A stretch of 64,000 nucleotides of DNA from positions 2,728,001 to 2,792,000 of the forward strand of contig JAGTJL010000005.1 of NCBI GenBank assembly GCA_020746875.1. The letters are read 5' to 3'. Below the pieces are notes generated by a model. That model saw only the letters and a list, made by a program, of their open reading frames with translations. It was not told the origin of the DNA and did not search any database. This stretch comes from Rhexocercosporidium sp. MPI-PUGE-AT-0058. Lineage: Eukaryota; Ascomycota; Leotiomycetes; Helotiales. Positions 12,331 through 26,399 of this stretch are shown here, one piece after another. Position 1 is the stretch's first letter. The number at the start of each line of letters is the position of its first letter. The translations under genes and the position numbers were made by a program.

Positions 12331-12999
12331 TATAATTTCGGCCGGAATAGAATTCTTACTCTTTAATAACTTAAAAAGAAATATACTTTACGTGATTATA
12401 TTAACTTAAAAAGTACTTTAAAATATAAAAGAAAATAAGAGAGTATATTTATAATAAAGTATAAGCTTTAATTAAGCTTCTTTATCGACGCTTTAGCGTC
12501 TTATAAATTAAGTAATATGATAAAAGTCTTAAACTTCTGTCGTAAAAGGTTTTTAATAAGGCTATTAGCGTATATTTCGCTTATAGGCAAGTATATAACT
12601 TCAAAACTTCCTTTTTAATACTTTTAGCGTAATTATATATTTTGAATATTAACGTGCTTAAGCTTAATTAATATACGTTAATTCTTTTTAATTATAAGCT
12701 TAATTGTTTATTAGTTATTATAAAAGATATTCTAAGGGCATTCTATATTAAGGTATATTTCTATAAAAAGCCTTTATAATATTATAATTATTTTTACAGT
12801 TCATTCCACCTCTAAGAGCTTAACCTCAGTTATCGAAATAATAACTGTATCTTATTTAGTTATTATTCATAATATAATACTCCCGAATAAAATAATAATA
12901 AGCCTTTATAAAAAACGCCTAGTTTCCAAATTATTTATAAAAGAAGTATTAAAGATTATTATAAGTTACGTCTCGCTCTCTTAACGACTGTAAATAATA

Positions 13000-14400
13000 C
13001 TTAAGAAGCGTATTCTAAAAAAGTAGCGTATAATTTAATTTATAGCTTATAAATGCTTTTGACTTAAGTTCGTTAAAAATGCGATAACTATGAAGCTATA
13101 AAAGCTATATTTAATTTAAGTATAATAGCTAAGTATAGTATAGAACCGACCTTCTTTTAGTACTCTTTGACTTAGTCTGTAATTACTTTGGCGGTGTTTT
13201 TAGCTAAGTCGTAATATAATAGAAAAGTGCTCGGGTAATTGCCATTTATTAAGTTGAATTTTTAAGCTACTTTTTCTATATACGTATTATAAACAAGCGT
13301 AATTATCTTTATATATTTATTACGTATAATTCGTACTCCTAAGAACTATTTTATATCTCTTATTATAATGAGTTCATAGGCGTTATTTAAGCTATTAATG
13401 ATTTTAGTTACTATAAGGAGGTTTAAGTTATAATATAGCACTTGTATATTATTTACGTAAAAGACTATAAATATTATTTACTTGTCGTTTGTAAAGATAT
13501 AAAGCTCTTTTATAAGTAGTACAAGACTAAGGCTTTTGAATATAATTAAGAAGTCGTTATATTATAAAGCTAAAGAGTCGCGAAAGCTATATATAGCTTT
13601 ATTAATTTCCATAACTATGCCGGGCTATTTAAAACCGTCAAGGAGATAATAATAAATAAGTACACTTTGTTCGTCTCGTTTTACATTAATAAACGCATTT
13701 ACGACGTCGTATTATTTAATCTTTAAATTAAATTATATTGCTATAGCTATTACGACCCGGAAAGACTTTATTACTAGCGTAAAAGCGTATATAGAAAATA
13801 TTATAATATTTTCTTATAAATTACCCTTAGTAACGACTCGCGATTTAATACGTATAAGCTGTTTCGTTGAATTAACTTTATAAGTAAATACTTATTTTAA
13901 TAATATAAGCGTTATTTTTACACTTACCTTTAGCACGACATGCTAGTACTTCTTAACCTAAAGATTCTTTATTTTTTTACGCGCGTTCTCCTTAAAGTAT
14001 TCTTTTTATAGGTGTTATTTTAAATCCTTTTAATATTTTAATATTCGTGAGAGCTTTACTTAATGTAATTATATTAATTTAAAGCTTATAATTATTTATA
14101 CTTTAATTAATTCGCTATTAACTATAATTATAAATATAATATATATAATTTTATAATCTTTTTTATTTTTATACGTTATTTTATTATTTTAAAATATTAT
14201 AATAAAAGATATAATATACGTATAATTTTTATTTATTTAGTTTATAAATTCGGCGTTCAGGAGCTCTTTTGTCGTAAAAGAATATATTCCTAGCCTTCTT
14301 TTAAACCGTTTATTTAACTATATTACCTCTCTTACTTAACGTCTTCGCTGAGCTCGAGTAACAAGGCGCAGTTGACTTTAGTTTAATGCTTAAAGTACTT
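13000..14400 (-). pseudogene. Copia-3 reverse transcriptase, broken
   Basis: The translated minus strand shows the copia RT core: a V-x-x-Y/F-D-V-V-N-A-F block, a YYYLLDGFK stretch typical of copia RT (usual form YLPDGF), an INKAIY-x-x-RDS block and a degenerate YVDDI box (YVNNI). Several stops interrupt it at expected Gln and Trp codons. It cannot encode a working enzyme. Confidence 0.8.
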
Positions 14401-16329
14401 CGTCGAGGGTCTCTTAAGTTATATTATTTTCTAAAAGATGTTATAATAATATATTTAATAATATATTTTCTAAGAAGAGTTATTAATTTCCTTTAGGCTC
14501 GCCGTAATCCTCTTTTAACGAAGTGTTTTCGTACTTTAGAGCATTTCCTAAGCTTACACTAGTTGCTTTAGTTTGGCGTAATAGTTAACTCTAGCTGTTT
14601 TATAATTTATTCTAAATTATAACTTAAGGTATTAAGTTATACGCACTCTTAATTTAAAGTAATTGTTTCTTACTTATAATATTCCTCTCAGGCTCGAAAT
14701 ATTCGTTTCGTTATATCTGACTTCGAATTTATCTTAATATGTTTAAGCTTTTTAATATTATTAAAATATTTATATTATTATTATTAAGCTTTATATTGTC
14801 TTTTAACGTATTAATTCGTGAATCCAAAAGGACTAGCTCATTTTAGTGCTCTCGTGGAATAAGCAGTCCCGCCTCCTCTAGAATTATAAGTTTTATAATT
14901 ACGTATAAAACTACTTCTTTAAAAACTTCGTCGACTTTTATTAAATTAAATAAAAGCTCGTTTAATTTAATATTATTTTTAGCCTATATATATTCGTCTT
15001 TTACGTATTCAATAGCTAATTTGGCGTCCTAAGCGGCTTTAGGCTTTACAAGTATATTAACGACTTATTTAAGTATTAATAATGATTAGCCGACTACCGC
15101 CTATTTATTATAGAATTATACTTTATTAAAAATAACGTTTTAAGTACGTATTATATACTTTAGTTAAAGTATTTAAATCTTATATATATTAATTGCGTAG
15201 TAATTAATTAAGTATTTAACATGTCCTTTAAAATTAACCTTAAAGCCTCTTTTATTACGGAGAGCTTGTCGGTCTTTAATTATTACGTAGGCTTTAGCGT
15301 TATACGCAAAAATATTATTTTAATCAGGCTTTAAATCGATTAATAGTTTCTTCACTACTTTTAAATTATATTATCGAAAATACTATTTAAATTATATCTT
15401 TAATACTTTATTTAGCGATTATATAGCTCTTTTGGCAAATGGCGATATATTATAAAGATACGTAATTATTAAAATAGCTTCTAGTTATAGCTTAAATAAT
15501 AAATTAGCACTTGTTATTATTTTTAAGGCTTTAATAATAAGCTCTTCGCTAGCTCTTTTTGTACTCCTATTTAATTTATGCGTATAAACCGGAGTAGGCT
15601 TTAGTTTTATGCTATTATTTAATGCCTATTAATTGTATTTTATTTAATATTTTATATTAATTACCGACGTGTCGTTATCAGACTTGATTTTGTATATAAT
15701 AAGGCCGTATTAGCGTCTAGTCTATATCTTAAACGGCTTAAGCACGCCTATAATAGAGTCTTAGGATTTGCTAATAAACATAAATGCGAAGAGCTTTCTA
15801 TTATATTTATTTTTAATTAATAATAATTAATATATCTTATTATAACTTATAAAGTAGTTAAATAAGTCTTATACGATTCTGAAGAAAAGTCTTAAGGATT
15901 TATTATTTAATTCTTTGCGTAATAATTATTAACTTAAGTGTATTATAATATAACTTTCGCATTTTATACGCGTGATTCTATCGATTTAAATATTACGTAT
16001 ATACTTTACTAAAGCTTTTAAAGTTATTTTACCGAAGTGACCGGCGCGTAAGTGTTATATCTGTGTTGTATCGCTCCGGAGTCGTAAGAAACTGCGTATT
16101 AATTGAAAAGTATACTTTTTAAAAGGGTATAATTGTCTATTAATTATTAAGTATATTATTATAATAAAATATTTACGAGCTTTTATAAAGGTATACAGTT
16201 ATAAAAAGCGCGAGCAGTTATTAATAGGCTTATATTTAAATACTATAAGGTTTTACTTGCGCTATAAGTTTTTTATTATATAGTTATCTTTAGCACTATT
16301 TACTCGTAAAGTCGTATTAGTATTATTAT

Positions 16330-16650
16330 ATTATACCTCCGACTGTGCGAAAAGGCTTTTAAAAATGATATTAACGTTAAACCCTTCTATAATAGCTACG
16401 TTATTTAATATTAAATTTCGAGTATATAGTCCTTTAGGACTATATAAAGCGTTTTCGAAAATGCGTATACTTTTATTAATAATTGACAAACTTAAAGTAC
16501 TAGTATTAATTGTGTTTCCCGTAATACGTTTAAAACTATTGAGGACGAGTTTATTAATATTATTAATTAAGTAAATAGCACCGTAATTATTAATAAGAGT
16601 GCTATTTAATAAAAGGTGGCGTTAGAACTCTATAATAGTATAAATGCCAG
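16330..16650 (-). pseudogene. Copia-3 protease/pre-integrase region, broken
   Basis: The minus strand reads a stretch with the layout of copia aspartic protease and the following linker, ending in a SPKGLYTRNLILN-like segment (compare the usual LYVPGLxxNLLS of copia). The Asp-Ser-Gly catalytic triplet is not visible, probably because of mutation. The open plus-strand frame at 16365-16574 is only its antisense shadow. Confidence 0.55.
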
Positions 16651-18227
16651 GACTTAAAGCACTGTCGTAGAGTATATTGTCGAAGAGCTTTGGGTCGATC
16701 ACAGTTGTATTAATATTTAAATTATTTTATAAAGCTTTGCCTTTGCCTTTATTATTTATAAGTGCAGCGGCATCGGTTAATTTAGTATTTATAATAGGTT
16801 TAGAGTTGTTATTATAATTAATTCCGGTGATTTTGGTAATTATTATATACTTTCATTTTTTTTTAATTATAATTGTTTTGAGCTCTTTAAAGTCTATAGT
16901 TTTCAACTTCTTGTGGATTATTAATACTTTATTAGTATTTAGTATATACTTTATATCTTTAGAAGTCGTTTTATTAATTACATAACGTAGTCTTTAATAC
17001 TTAAGCGGCTTAAAGAAATGCTTATTATTTATACTGTATAAGCATAAACTACCTTGGCCTCGAGAACGAGATTTATTAAAGCTTACATTCGACGTATTAA
17101 TATTAATTCTTTTAAGGATTAAATATTAATCGCCTCCTCTTCCTTAACGCCTAAGCTTCTTAAATATAATATATTTTTAGTTTATATTAAGGAATACTTA
17201 TATATAATTATTAAAAGTAAACTTATGTTCTTTTCTAAGTTAATCGTCGCGTATAACCGTGCTAAGAATAAGATTTGCCTAATTTAAGTGCATATAAGCT
17301 CCTATTGCACGTAACTACTTCTTTAAAGCTATAGTGCTTTTAACGTTAAGTATATTATATACCTTAGTATTCCTATAAGCCTTCAAAAAGTCTCTTATTT
17401 ATTAGTTAACGTTAACTTTTCTTTTATATATTTCCTTCAAAACCTTCTTATATTCCGTAATTATAATAATAAGAATCGACGATTCTGACGGTATTATATC
17501 GCGCTAAAGTATATTAATTAATAATTATATACTTAGTTTGCTTTTGCCGACTAATTCCTTAATCGTAAAGTCTAAGAGCGAATCGTCTACCGTTTTAGAG
17601 AGTTAATTATATAAAGCCATATACTTATTATTTTAACTTATTTATTTAGCTAGCGTGTATTAATACTTCTTAACTTATATTATATAAATTTATTATATCT
17701 CTGCAATTATCGGGTAAAAAAGTAAACTAACTTCTTCTAGACTTATTCCTTTTATTAAAGTATCTTTGTCGAACGACTCAGGCGTTAAAGACGGCTATAA
17801 GTTTGCTACTTTTTAAGCTATAATATTAGCGTAATACTGGTTTAACTATATCTTTGCCACCTATTAAGCGGTGCTCTCAAGCGTTAAAGCTTTTAGTCGG
17901 AGTTCTGGAATATAGCCTATTACAAAAGCGGCAGAGTTTACTATATTTAGTGCACTTATAAACGTAATATAGAAATTCAATCGCAAGTGCTATATCGCCT
18001 AATCCTTCCGTGTCTTTAAAGTATAATCCGTAAGTAGTTTTAAGAGTGATATTATTTATTTAAAATATATTAATACTATAACGTTAAGAATATTTAGTAA
18101 TTTAAGAGTTGTCGACGAGTTTAAAGAGTTGCAATAGCTTTTAAACAACGATATAAAATGTCTCTGTGAAGCCACGTCGGCGTGTGCATGCGACTAGGAA
18201 GCTTTTACAGCTCACGGGGCTAATAAC

Positions 18228-18423
18228 TATTGTGCAACATACCTTGAAGCTCTACAGAAGCGAAAAAAGGGTCAATTAAAGGCTACGCAGTTGCGTATAT
18301 AATTGTTATTGTATTATTACATATGGCGCATTCAAGCTCCCTGAATAAGGGAGCTTACTGGCGCTATGGTTTTGGTAGTCTTGATTGGGCTCGCTTAGCC
18401 AACCAACCATAACCTGCACGACA
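18228..18423 (-). repeat. Copia-3 5' LTR (right)
   Basis: This 196-bp LTR is the less mutated of the pair. It ends CTGCACGACA on the plus strand and is followed directly by the target-site copy TTAGT. An internal inverted repeat, AAGCTCCCT-GAATA-AGGGAGCTT, lies at about 18334-18356. Confidence 0.92.
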
Positions 18424-18428
18424 TTAGT

Positions 18429-20500
18429 CCTCTCGTGGAATTGAGAGTTATTAGCTAATAAGAGAGCGCCGTTGTTGTCCGTATAAACAGGGAATCGTTC
18501 TTATATGTAATAGCCTAATTCGGTTAGAAGCTGCTTTATATAAACAGCCTCTTTAAAAGCCGAATTAATAGTCATATATTCGGCCTTAGTCGTGCTTTAA
18601 GCTATAATACTTTAGAGCTTGCTTTTCCAGCTAAATAAGCAACTCGCTAAGTAAAAGCTTAAGCCGCTAGTCGATTTAACCGTACTAATATCTCCGGCGT
18701 AGTCGGCGTCGCAATAGCCGCTTATATATCGACTAGAGCTTTTTTCGTAGATTAGCCTTAGCTTTTTTAATCCTTTTAGATATTTAAGTACGTTTTTAAA
18801 GGCAATTAGGTAATCGGCGCTAGGGTTATTAGCGAATCGAGCGAGCTTTATAACCGAGTAACAAATGTCGGGTCTAATAGCTAGCGTAAGAAACAAGAGG
18901 CAGCTTATAATTTGCTGGTATTAATTTATTTCCTCTTTATTAGCCTAATTAAGATTAGGCTTTAGCTTAACCTTCGAATCCATTAATATATCTTTAGGCT
19001 TACAGTCGGTCATATTAAACCGCGCTAGCACTTTCTTAATATAGCTCTCTTGGCTTAGCTTTATATAACCTTTGTTTAGGTTATACTCGATATTTATACT
19101 CAAGTAGTCCTTTATTAGCCTTAAATCCTTTAATTTAAAGAGCTTTTTAAGTTCTTTAATAAAGGATTTAATATTACTAACGCTTAGGCTAATTATCGCT
19201 AAGTCGTTTACGTAAATAAAGACTATAAGCTGTTGCTTTTTATTAATTAAGATGTAATTCTCGGTAATTAAGGCTTAAAAACCGAGTTTTTAGACTAAGA
19301 CTTCCTTTAGCGTAATAAACCAGAGCCTAGCTAACTGTTTTAGCCTATATAAAGCTTTATTAAGTAGGAGTAGTTTAGTAGCGTATTTTTAGGCATTTAT
19401 GCCTTTAGGAGGCATTATATATAAAGTATTTACGTTAATATTACTTTATATAAAAGCCGATATTATATCGACTTTCTATATAAGCTAACCGTAAAGGACT
19501 GCTAAGGCGAATATAAGTCGCCAAGCCATTTGTTTTATTACGCTAGTAAACGTGTCTATGTAATTAAGGCTATAGAGTTGCTCGAACCCTTTAGCGACGA
19601 ATCTAGCTTTGAATTCGAAGTAATTAAGTGATTTTTTAATTTTATATACTTACTTTATTTTTAAAGGCTTATAAGCCTTGCTAGCGTCTTTTGACACTAT
19701 TTCCTAAGTCTTGTGACTTTCTAAGAAATTAGCTTTTTTTTCTATGGCTTTTAATTAATAATCCTTGTACGAGGAGGCCATAGCCTTTTTAAGGCTTTTA
19801 GGCTCGTAAATTTAAAGGCCTTTAGTTCGTTTAATAACGACTTTATTAGCCTTTAGCTCTTTAGGCAGCTTTATTAGCCTTTAATCGAAGTCTTTGTCGA
19901 TTTTAGAGCTTATTAAATCTATAGAAGCTAGTCTCTTAGCGTCTTTATAGACAGAAAAAGCTTTTTTTTCTTCTTCGATTAACAAATTATTTAGCTGGCG
20001 AATAGCCGTCTTAGAGCTTAAGTGTATTATTAGCTGATTTTCCAAAGAGTTATTAGAGTCTTTGGCGTTAGTACTAGCGTTTCTAGTTACGACGTTAGGC
20101 TCCCAGCTCGAATAATCCTTTCTAGGCCTCTTAATAGGCGCTTTAAGCATTTCCGGGCTAGCCGTATTAAGCTTTTTATTAGCCTTTGGCGTTTAAGGAA
20201 GCTCTTGTGCGAATAAGTCGGATTCGTCTTCAAAATCCGTTTTCTCGCCCTCTGATTAGTCGATAGGCGACTTTTCGCTTATATTGCCTTTATTAGGCAT
20301 TTCGTCGTTAATACCACTTATTGGCTTAATAATATCATCGCTAGCGCCTTCAAACTCTTCAAGTATTTCGACTATAAAGTCGAATTCGGTTTCTTCCGTT
20401 ATATCGTCCTTAAGGATTAAATCCTCTTTAATTAAGACGTTTTTAGAGCTTATAACGGCTCTTTTGCTCGGCAAATAAACCAAGTAATTATTAGAAGACT
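18429..20500 (-). pseudogene. Copia-1 reverse transcriptase and RNase H fragment
   Basis: A 94-codon open frame at 18612-18896 reads the copia RT/RNase H hinge: LTLAIRPDICYSVIKLARF, then FKNVLKYLKG, then GYCDADYAGD with the RNase H Asp, then STSG and a FSWKSKL terminus (copia: ISWKSKKQ). RT sequence continues upstream to about 19850 with stops. Open frames at 19881-20150 and 20256-20483 form the acidic, variable linker between integrase and RT. The fragment is cut at 18429 by Copia-3; its last part lies beyond it at 10618-10981. Confidence 0.85.
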
Positions 20501-21277
20501 CAAAACCGACAAGAATACCCCTGTCGGATTTATCGGTTAGCTTATGAGCTCTTTTATTCTTAAGTACGTAAGTTAAAGAACCTAGTATGCGAATATAATC
20601 AATTGTCGGTAATTTACCGCATAGAGCTTCAAAAGGAGTCTTCTTTATGACGGAGTTATATAACCGATTCTTAATATGAGCTATTCCTTATAATAAATAG
20701 GGCTATAAAAACAAGGGTAATCTCTTAGCCTTACAGACGCTAATTAGCCGCTCTATTAGGTATTTATTTAACCTTTTGGCTATCCCGTTTTAGGAAGGGG
20801 AATAAAGGCTAATATATTCATATATATACCCTTTTTGCTTATAATAATGCGTCTATTTATTAAACTTAAATTCCCCGGCGTTATCGAGCTTAAAAGCTTT
20901 AATATTTACTATGAATTTGTATTTAACGCTATTTTAATTATTAAATTAATTATTAATTATATTATAAAAGTCGATTAAGACGTTATAAGCGTCGGCTTTA
21001 AGTTTTAAGGCGTATAGCTAAATAGCTCTTAATTCTCTATATGTAATAATAAGGAAATAGCGCTCTCCTTTAAGTCCTTTGACTTTAAAAGGCCCCGCAA
21101 TATCGATATCGAATATAATTAAGAGTAGCGCGTCTAACATAAGCTTTTTACTGCCGATTACGTGCATTTTGCCGCTATTATAAGCGTTACAATCGGCTAG
21201 CTCTACGTCTTTTTATTAAATTTTATTTAATTTATGGCTTTTCTCGATCGTATTAAGAATCGACTCTTTATTTATAT
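20500..21277 (-). pseudogene. Copia-1 integrase fragment
   Basis: The minus strand from 21277 down reads the integrase zinc-binding region (a Cys-x-x-Cys within a CNACNNGKMH-like stretch) and then the start of the catalytic core (DIAGPF, compare copia D-x-x-GP). Stops occur. The N-terminal Zn-binding His side lies across the gypsy at 33863-33961. Joining the two sides with a single ATAT copy keeps the frame. Confidence 0.8.
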
Positions 21278-21558
21278 TGTGGTAGGGTTGACCTCAGAAG
21301 CCCATTTATCACGTGATTGAGCTGCATCTTACTATATTTAAAATAGCTTTTAAGGCAATATCCTTTAATTATAATAACGATTTTTATTATTATAACTTTT
21401 CCTTCTTATTTAAATTATACTTCTTTTTTCCTTTAATAAATTATATACTCTAGATATATAATATCTTAAGTATTCGTTAAATAAGTATTTCCTACGATTA
21501 CCTTCCGGTACTTGCTTTATTATCTTCTTATTATATATTTAATATTTTCCTTTTTATA
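21278..21558 (+). repeat. gypsy 5' LTR
   Basis: This 281-bp LTR starts TGTGGTAGGG and ends TTTTTATA, where the 3' copy has CCTCTACA. G-to-A changes dominate at the start of the 3' copy, while C-to-T changes dominate the end of this copy. Confidence 0.92.
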
Positions 21559-22799
21559 TATTTTAATAACCGACGCAAAAAGCAAGTAAAAAAGCTAAAG
21601 TAAAGTACGTAAAAAAACCTAAAAGCCCCTTATACTAATTATAAGGACCGAAACCAATAAGTGCTCGAACTAGTATAGACTTATTCACTTAAAGATCTCT
21701 TAGCTCTTAAAGCAGAATCAGATACGGCACTTCAATAATCTCTTATAATATAACGAAAAGCATAAGAAGTCTGAAAGGAAATTACTTACTTTTAATATAA
21801 GAGTATTTATATTATTAAAAAAGCTAACTTTAACACGTAAAGCATCGATACTGAGAAGGTCGGACCGAAAATAGCCGGATTACGCTATTAAAAACGCTTT
21901 AACTAATATTAAAATATATTCAATACTTCGGAAAACGAGAAGTAAATTATTTAAAATAAATCTAGCAAATTTCAACGCCGATTATATTTTTAATAAGCGT
22001 ATTTATTATTCTTTTCTTTTTCTTTTCCGCTAATAACTTACTTAAAGCTAGCGAAATAAAGCTTAATAGAAAAGTATATAAGATTCTATTTTATACTTTT
22101 TTAATTAATTTCGGTCTTAAGTTATTTTACGCCGAGATTAACTCTAATAATAATAAAGCTTTAATATTTAGCGAGATTTATTTATTTCGCTTAAGCTTAT
22201 ACGTTCGTTTATTATAAAAATAGAAGACTTAAACTTCGGCGTCTTTCGGGCTTTATTACCTCGGGAAGAGCCTGAAGCTATAAGCTCTTTAACTTAATAT
22301 TTTACTTATATATCTCTTTTATTTTCTCGAGCTCGTATATTCTTCTTTTTTTAATATAATATATTATATCTTTTATTCTTTTATTAATAATATTAAGCGT
22401 ATTTACTTTTTAATAAATTATTAATTTTATTAAGAAAAATTAATTATATTTGAAAACGATATTAAAAACAACGCCTTTAATAGCAACCCGAAAAGCAAAA
22501 AGCTTAAACGACTTATTAATAATTTCTTTATAACTCGAGGAAGCTCTGCGACCCCGATTATAGATTATTCTATTATTAAGACTAGCTTTATAAGTTCTAC
22601 AAGCTCTTTTACCTTCGTGCCTACTAGACCCCTAATAAAGCTTAATATCGCTGGAATTATTAATTTTATTTTATTACAATTATTAGAAATACTTATAAAT
22701 AATACTCCGATTATAAAAAAGAAAAAGAAGAGAAATAGAAGTAGCGGTAGCAACTTACAATAAAATATATTTAATTATAATTAAAGTAATAACTATTCA

Positions 22800-25400
22800 G
22801 AAAGCTCCGGTGCAAGAGCTTAAGCCGCTTTTTAAGTTTTACCGGCTTATATAATATTTACTTAGCTTATATACTTTCAAGCTATATTATATTCGCTTCT
22901 AAAGCAAGAAGAACTTAACCCCGCTAATACAAGTTATATAATACTACTTTAAGCTTAAGCTACTTTCGCTCAGGCTTTCTAATTAATACGATTTACGCTA
23001 AGATAATATAAACTTACTGAAATTTTTATATTATACGGAATAAACGAGGCTCTAAATAATTACTATTATAAAACTACTTTTAATAATACAGCGTCTTAAT
23101 AACTTATATTTCAGGCCGCACGACTTATTACGGACTTTATTAAAGGACTTCCTTATTTCGTAATAGCCTAAGTTATACCGACTCCAGGCACTTTTAGCTG
23201 CTTATATTTTAACGAGAATAATATTATTAAGTTCTTCAAGACCTTAAAGCAGCTTTTTACGGCTCGAGGTATTACGGATAACGTCGAAAAGAAATAATAC
23301 GTCGTGAACTATTATATTCTCGAAATAAGCCAAAATATCAAGTAACTCTTCGACTTTCTTAATAATACTTATTAAGAGTTAATTAAAGAAATTATAAAAG
23401 AATACCGAATGTTCGACTTTAAGTAATATCGTTATATTTTTTAAAACTTAAAGAAAATATTTAATAATTTTAAATATATTACAGAAAATACTTCTGAATC
23501 TTAATCTCGATAGTTTCTTCGAGCTTTTAAAGAAGTTAATCGAGCTTATATACGAAAGAAAATCATTACGAAGCAGTAAATAATTATAAAATTTCTAGCG
23601 GCTTTATTTAAGCACTTAAAGCGAAAAGCCGGAACTTTTATAAAAGATAATAATACTTTTAATACGGAAAATATATAATCTTTCGATAAAATATACGTAA
23701 AAATAAAAAGCTTATTCCGAGTCGAGCGGGAAATCGATACTTTAATTAAAAAAGAAGTATTATTTATATGAATTACTCGGGCTAACCGTCTTCGACTCGG
23801 GTCGAGTAATAGCAAAACTCCTTCTTCAGCGGTATAATTCGGGAAGCTTAATCTTATAACTCGCCCGAGCTTATAAGGTATAAAGATAATTTTCTAGCTC
23901 GGGAGATCGACGACGTTTTCAAGAAGAGTTCGGTGCTTTGTCTTAAACTGAATCAAGAAAGGCATATTCGAGAAGAAGTTATTCTTACTATCGAGAGGCT
24001 GATTCGCGATATTAATTAAGTTATAAAACGGGATATCGATACGATTACGGAAAGACTGAATAACTTACGTATTTTATACGCTATTATAAAGAAAAGAAAG
24101 AATCCAGAATTAATAGCCGAAATTAAAGCTTTATTTGCTTACGAGTCGATCGCATATTCCGAAGAAGCTAAAGTATTTTATTAAGATTCTAAAGCAAGCT
24201 TTAAATATAATCGACGTTATAATATAAAAGATAATATAAGCACCGGATATTTCTTTTACTTTAATAAGCCGATTCCAGATGCTAAACCTTAAGGATTCTA
24301 TAAGTATTAAAATTAATATTACGAGTTTAAGAAATAGCTTAATTTAAGAATTATTTATAAAAATAAAGATAATTATATTTATATAAGTTTTTAAAAAGAA
24401 AAAATAAAAGCTTAAGCGGTTTAATTTCTTTAAAATAAATTAAAAAAAGAAGTCCTTATTTTACGAATAATTAATATAAAAAAAAACTTAAACCTAAGGC
24501 GGAAAAAAGAAATAATCCAGAAAAAGCTTTAAGACGCTTAAAAAGCTTTTTTAACTTAATAAAATATTATATCGAAATTAGCTTTAAAAAGATTAATATT
24601 AAAAGTAAGTTAAAAGCTTTAAGATTATTCAGATATCCTTGCTATCCGACTCTTCGATATAATAAGATTAATTAACGTTTAAAACGTATTTGCTATTTCC
24701 GATTTAAAAAGAATAAATAATAGCTTCGAAATAGTACTTATAAAAATAAAACGACAAAATATTACTGTTTTTAAAATAATAATAAAAGCCGAATTATATA
24801 TAACCGGAACCTTATTCTAAGAACGTTTTAAAACTTAAATTAATTATAAAAAATTAAAAGTTCGCGAAAAAATTAAGAATACCGTCAGATTTCAAGAATT
24901 TATAAACGTAAACTTTTTAATTAAAGTATTTAAAATAAAATTTACTTAAATTATCGTAAAAAATAATAATAAGAATATTATTTTTAAAAAATTAAAAGAA
25001 GTTACTTTAACCGTGAGTCGAAAAGGACCGACTGCTACTAAACTACTTTTTATAAGAACTATTTGAAAACGCGCTAAAAGCAATTTACTTATTGTTATTA
25101 AAGCGATTTTAGGCCGACCTCGCGTATATTAAGCGCTATCGCGAAATAATTATACGCTAAATAATACGCTAGATAAGCTTCTTACTTAAAAAGAGCTTTT
25201 TAGAAACTTGATTTTAAAAGAAATCCTTATTTTAATCGATTTATTAAAGATAAGTCGACCGAAGATTATTAATTAAGAGATTCAGGACCAGATTATTATT
25301 ATTAATATTAAGATTATAAAATATATAAAAGCTTTTTAAGACTGCGATTAAAAAAGGAATAATATTATATTTTAACGCTTTTTATTATTTCGGGCTAATA
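22800..25400 (+). pseudogene. gypsy gag, broken
   Basis: A single plus-strand frame can be followed for about 2.6 kb with repeated stops. Recognisable gag-like stretches include a KFFKTLKQLFT segment near 23230 and an ITENTSES-x-S segment followed by FLRAFKEVNRAY near 23480-23550. I see no intact zinc knuckle. The many short frames on either strand in this part are shadows. Confidence 0.7.
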
Positions 25401-26399
25401 TTTCGGATTTTATATTAAAAGGATTACAAGCTTCGCGATAGCTTAAACGTATTTTCCTTAAATAAAAATAACGAATTATTATTTATTTTATTATATTCTA
25501 AGCTAGATTTACGTATAAGCTTCAAATTTAATAAAAGAAATGAAAATATTAAATCTTTTTAATATAAAAAATATTAATTTAATAATTAATTTTCTAATTA
25601 TTATTAAGCTTAATTCCTTTCTTTAGCCCGGTATTTATAATCTTAATTATTATTTTAATAGCGCTTCAAAGAATAATAATTTTAAAAAAAGAACTTAAAA
25701 TCGACTTATTATTAATTACTGAAATTTACTTAATTAATATATTTTAAGAACCGAGTTATAAATAATACTTTTTAACGCCGAAATATATAATTATTATACT
25801 TAAGAAAATGAGATTTAATAATATTCGAGCTATTCTTAATTCCGGCGCAGAAATTAATTATATATTTTATAATACTATTATTTAATTAAAAGTCCTTATT
25901 ACAAAAAGCGACTTTATAACTTTAAAAAGTATTATAAGCGCAAAATCGCGATTTCTAAGATATACAGATAACGTCCCGGTTATAATAAGAAATTGTATTA
26001 TTTTTATTAAGTTTTATATTATAAATATCTTAAGTATTAGAATTATTCTTAGATTTTTATTCTTTCGGATTACGCGCGTTTTATTTAAATATTTATTTAA
26101 TATAAAAAGCGGTTTAATTTACGCTAATTTATAAAATAAGATTACGTAATTAATTATTATTATTAAAGTAGCTAAACTTACAGAATATACTAGAAATATC
26201 GAAGCTGCGAAGTCTGAAAGCCGAATTAATAGAATATTATTAAATTCGGAATTAAATTATTTAAAATCCGAAACTGACTCGGGAAACAAGTAATTAGCTA
26301 TAATTAGAATTTTATAATCAGTATCGTCGAATACTCTCTGAAAAATACTTCCTTTGAGCTCGAAGACGAGCTTTTCTATAAAAAAGACGAAGAAACCTT

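Larger units (their letters stand above)
10982..18423 (-). mobile_element. Copia-3: full-length RIP-degraded copia nested in Copia-1
   Basis: The element is 7.44 kb with two 196-bp LTRs and a perfect 5-bp target-site duplication, TTAGT (10977-10981 and 18424-18428). On the minus strand I can follow gag-like sequence (about 18050-17000), a protease/pre-integrase region (about 16650-16330), integrase territory (about 16300-14600) and reverse transcriptase with DVVNAFINVKRDEQS (about 13700), INKAIYSFRDS (about 13590) and FYVNNIQVLYY, a variant of the YVDDI box (about 13450). After RNase H come about 1.2 kb with GC-rich patches before the left LTR. Nearly every domain carries several stops. It sits inside the Copia-1 RNase H gene, so it is younger than Copia-1. 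Confidence 0.9.

Noticed and set aside
16365..16574. Open plus-strand frame of 69 codons
   Set aside because: It is antisense to the Copia-3 protease/pre-integrase region, hydrophobic only because of AT-rich codons, and has no family features.
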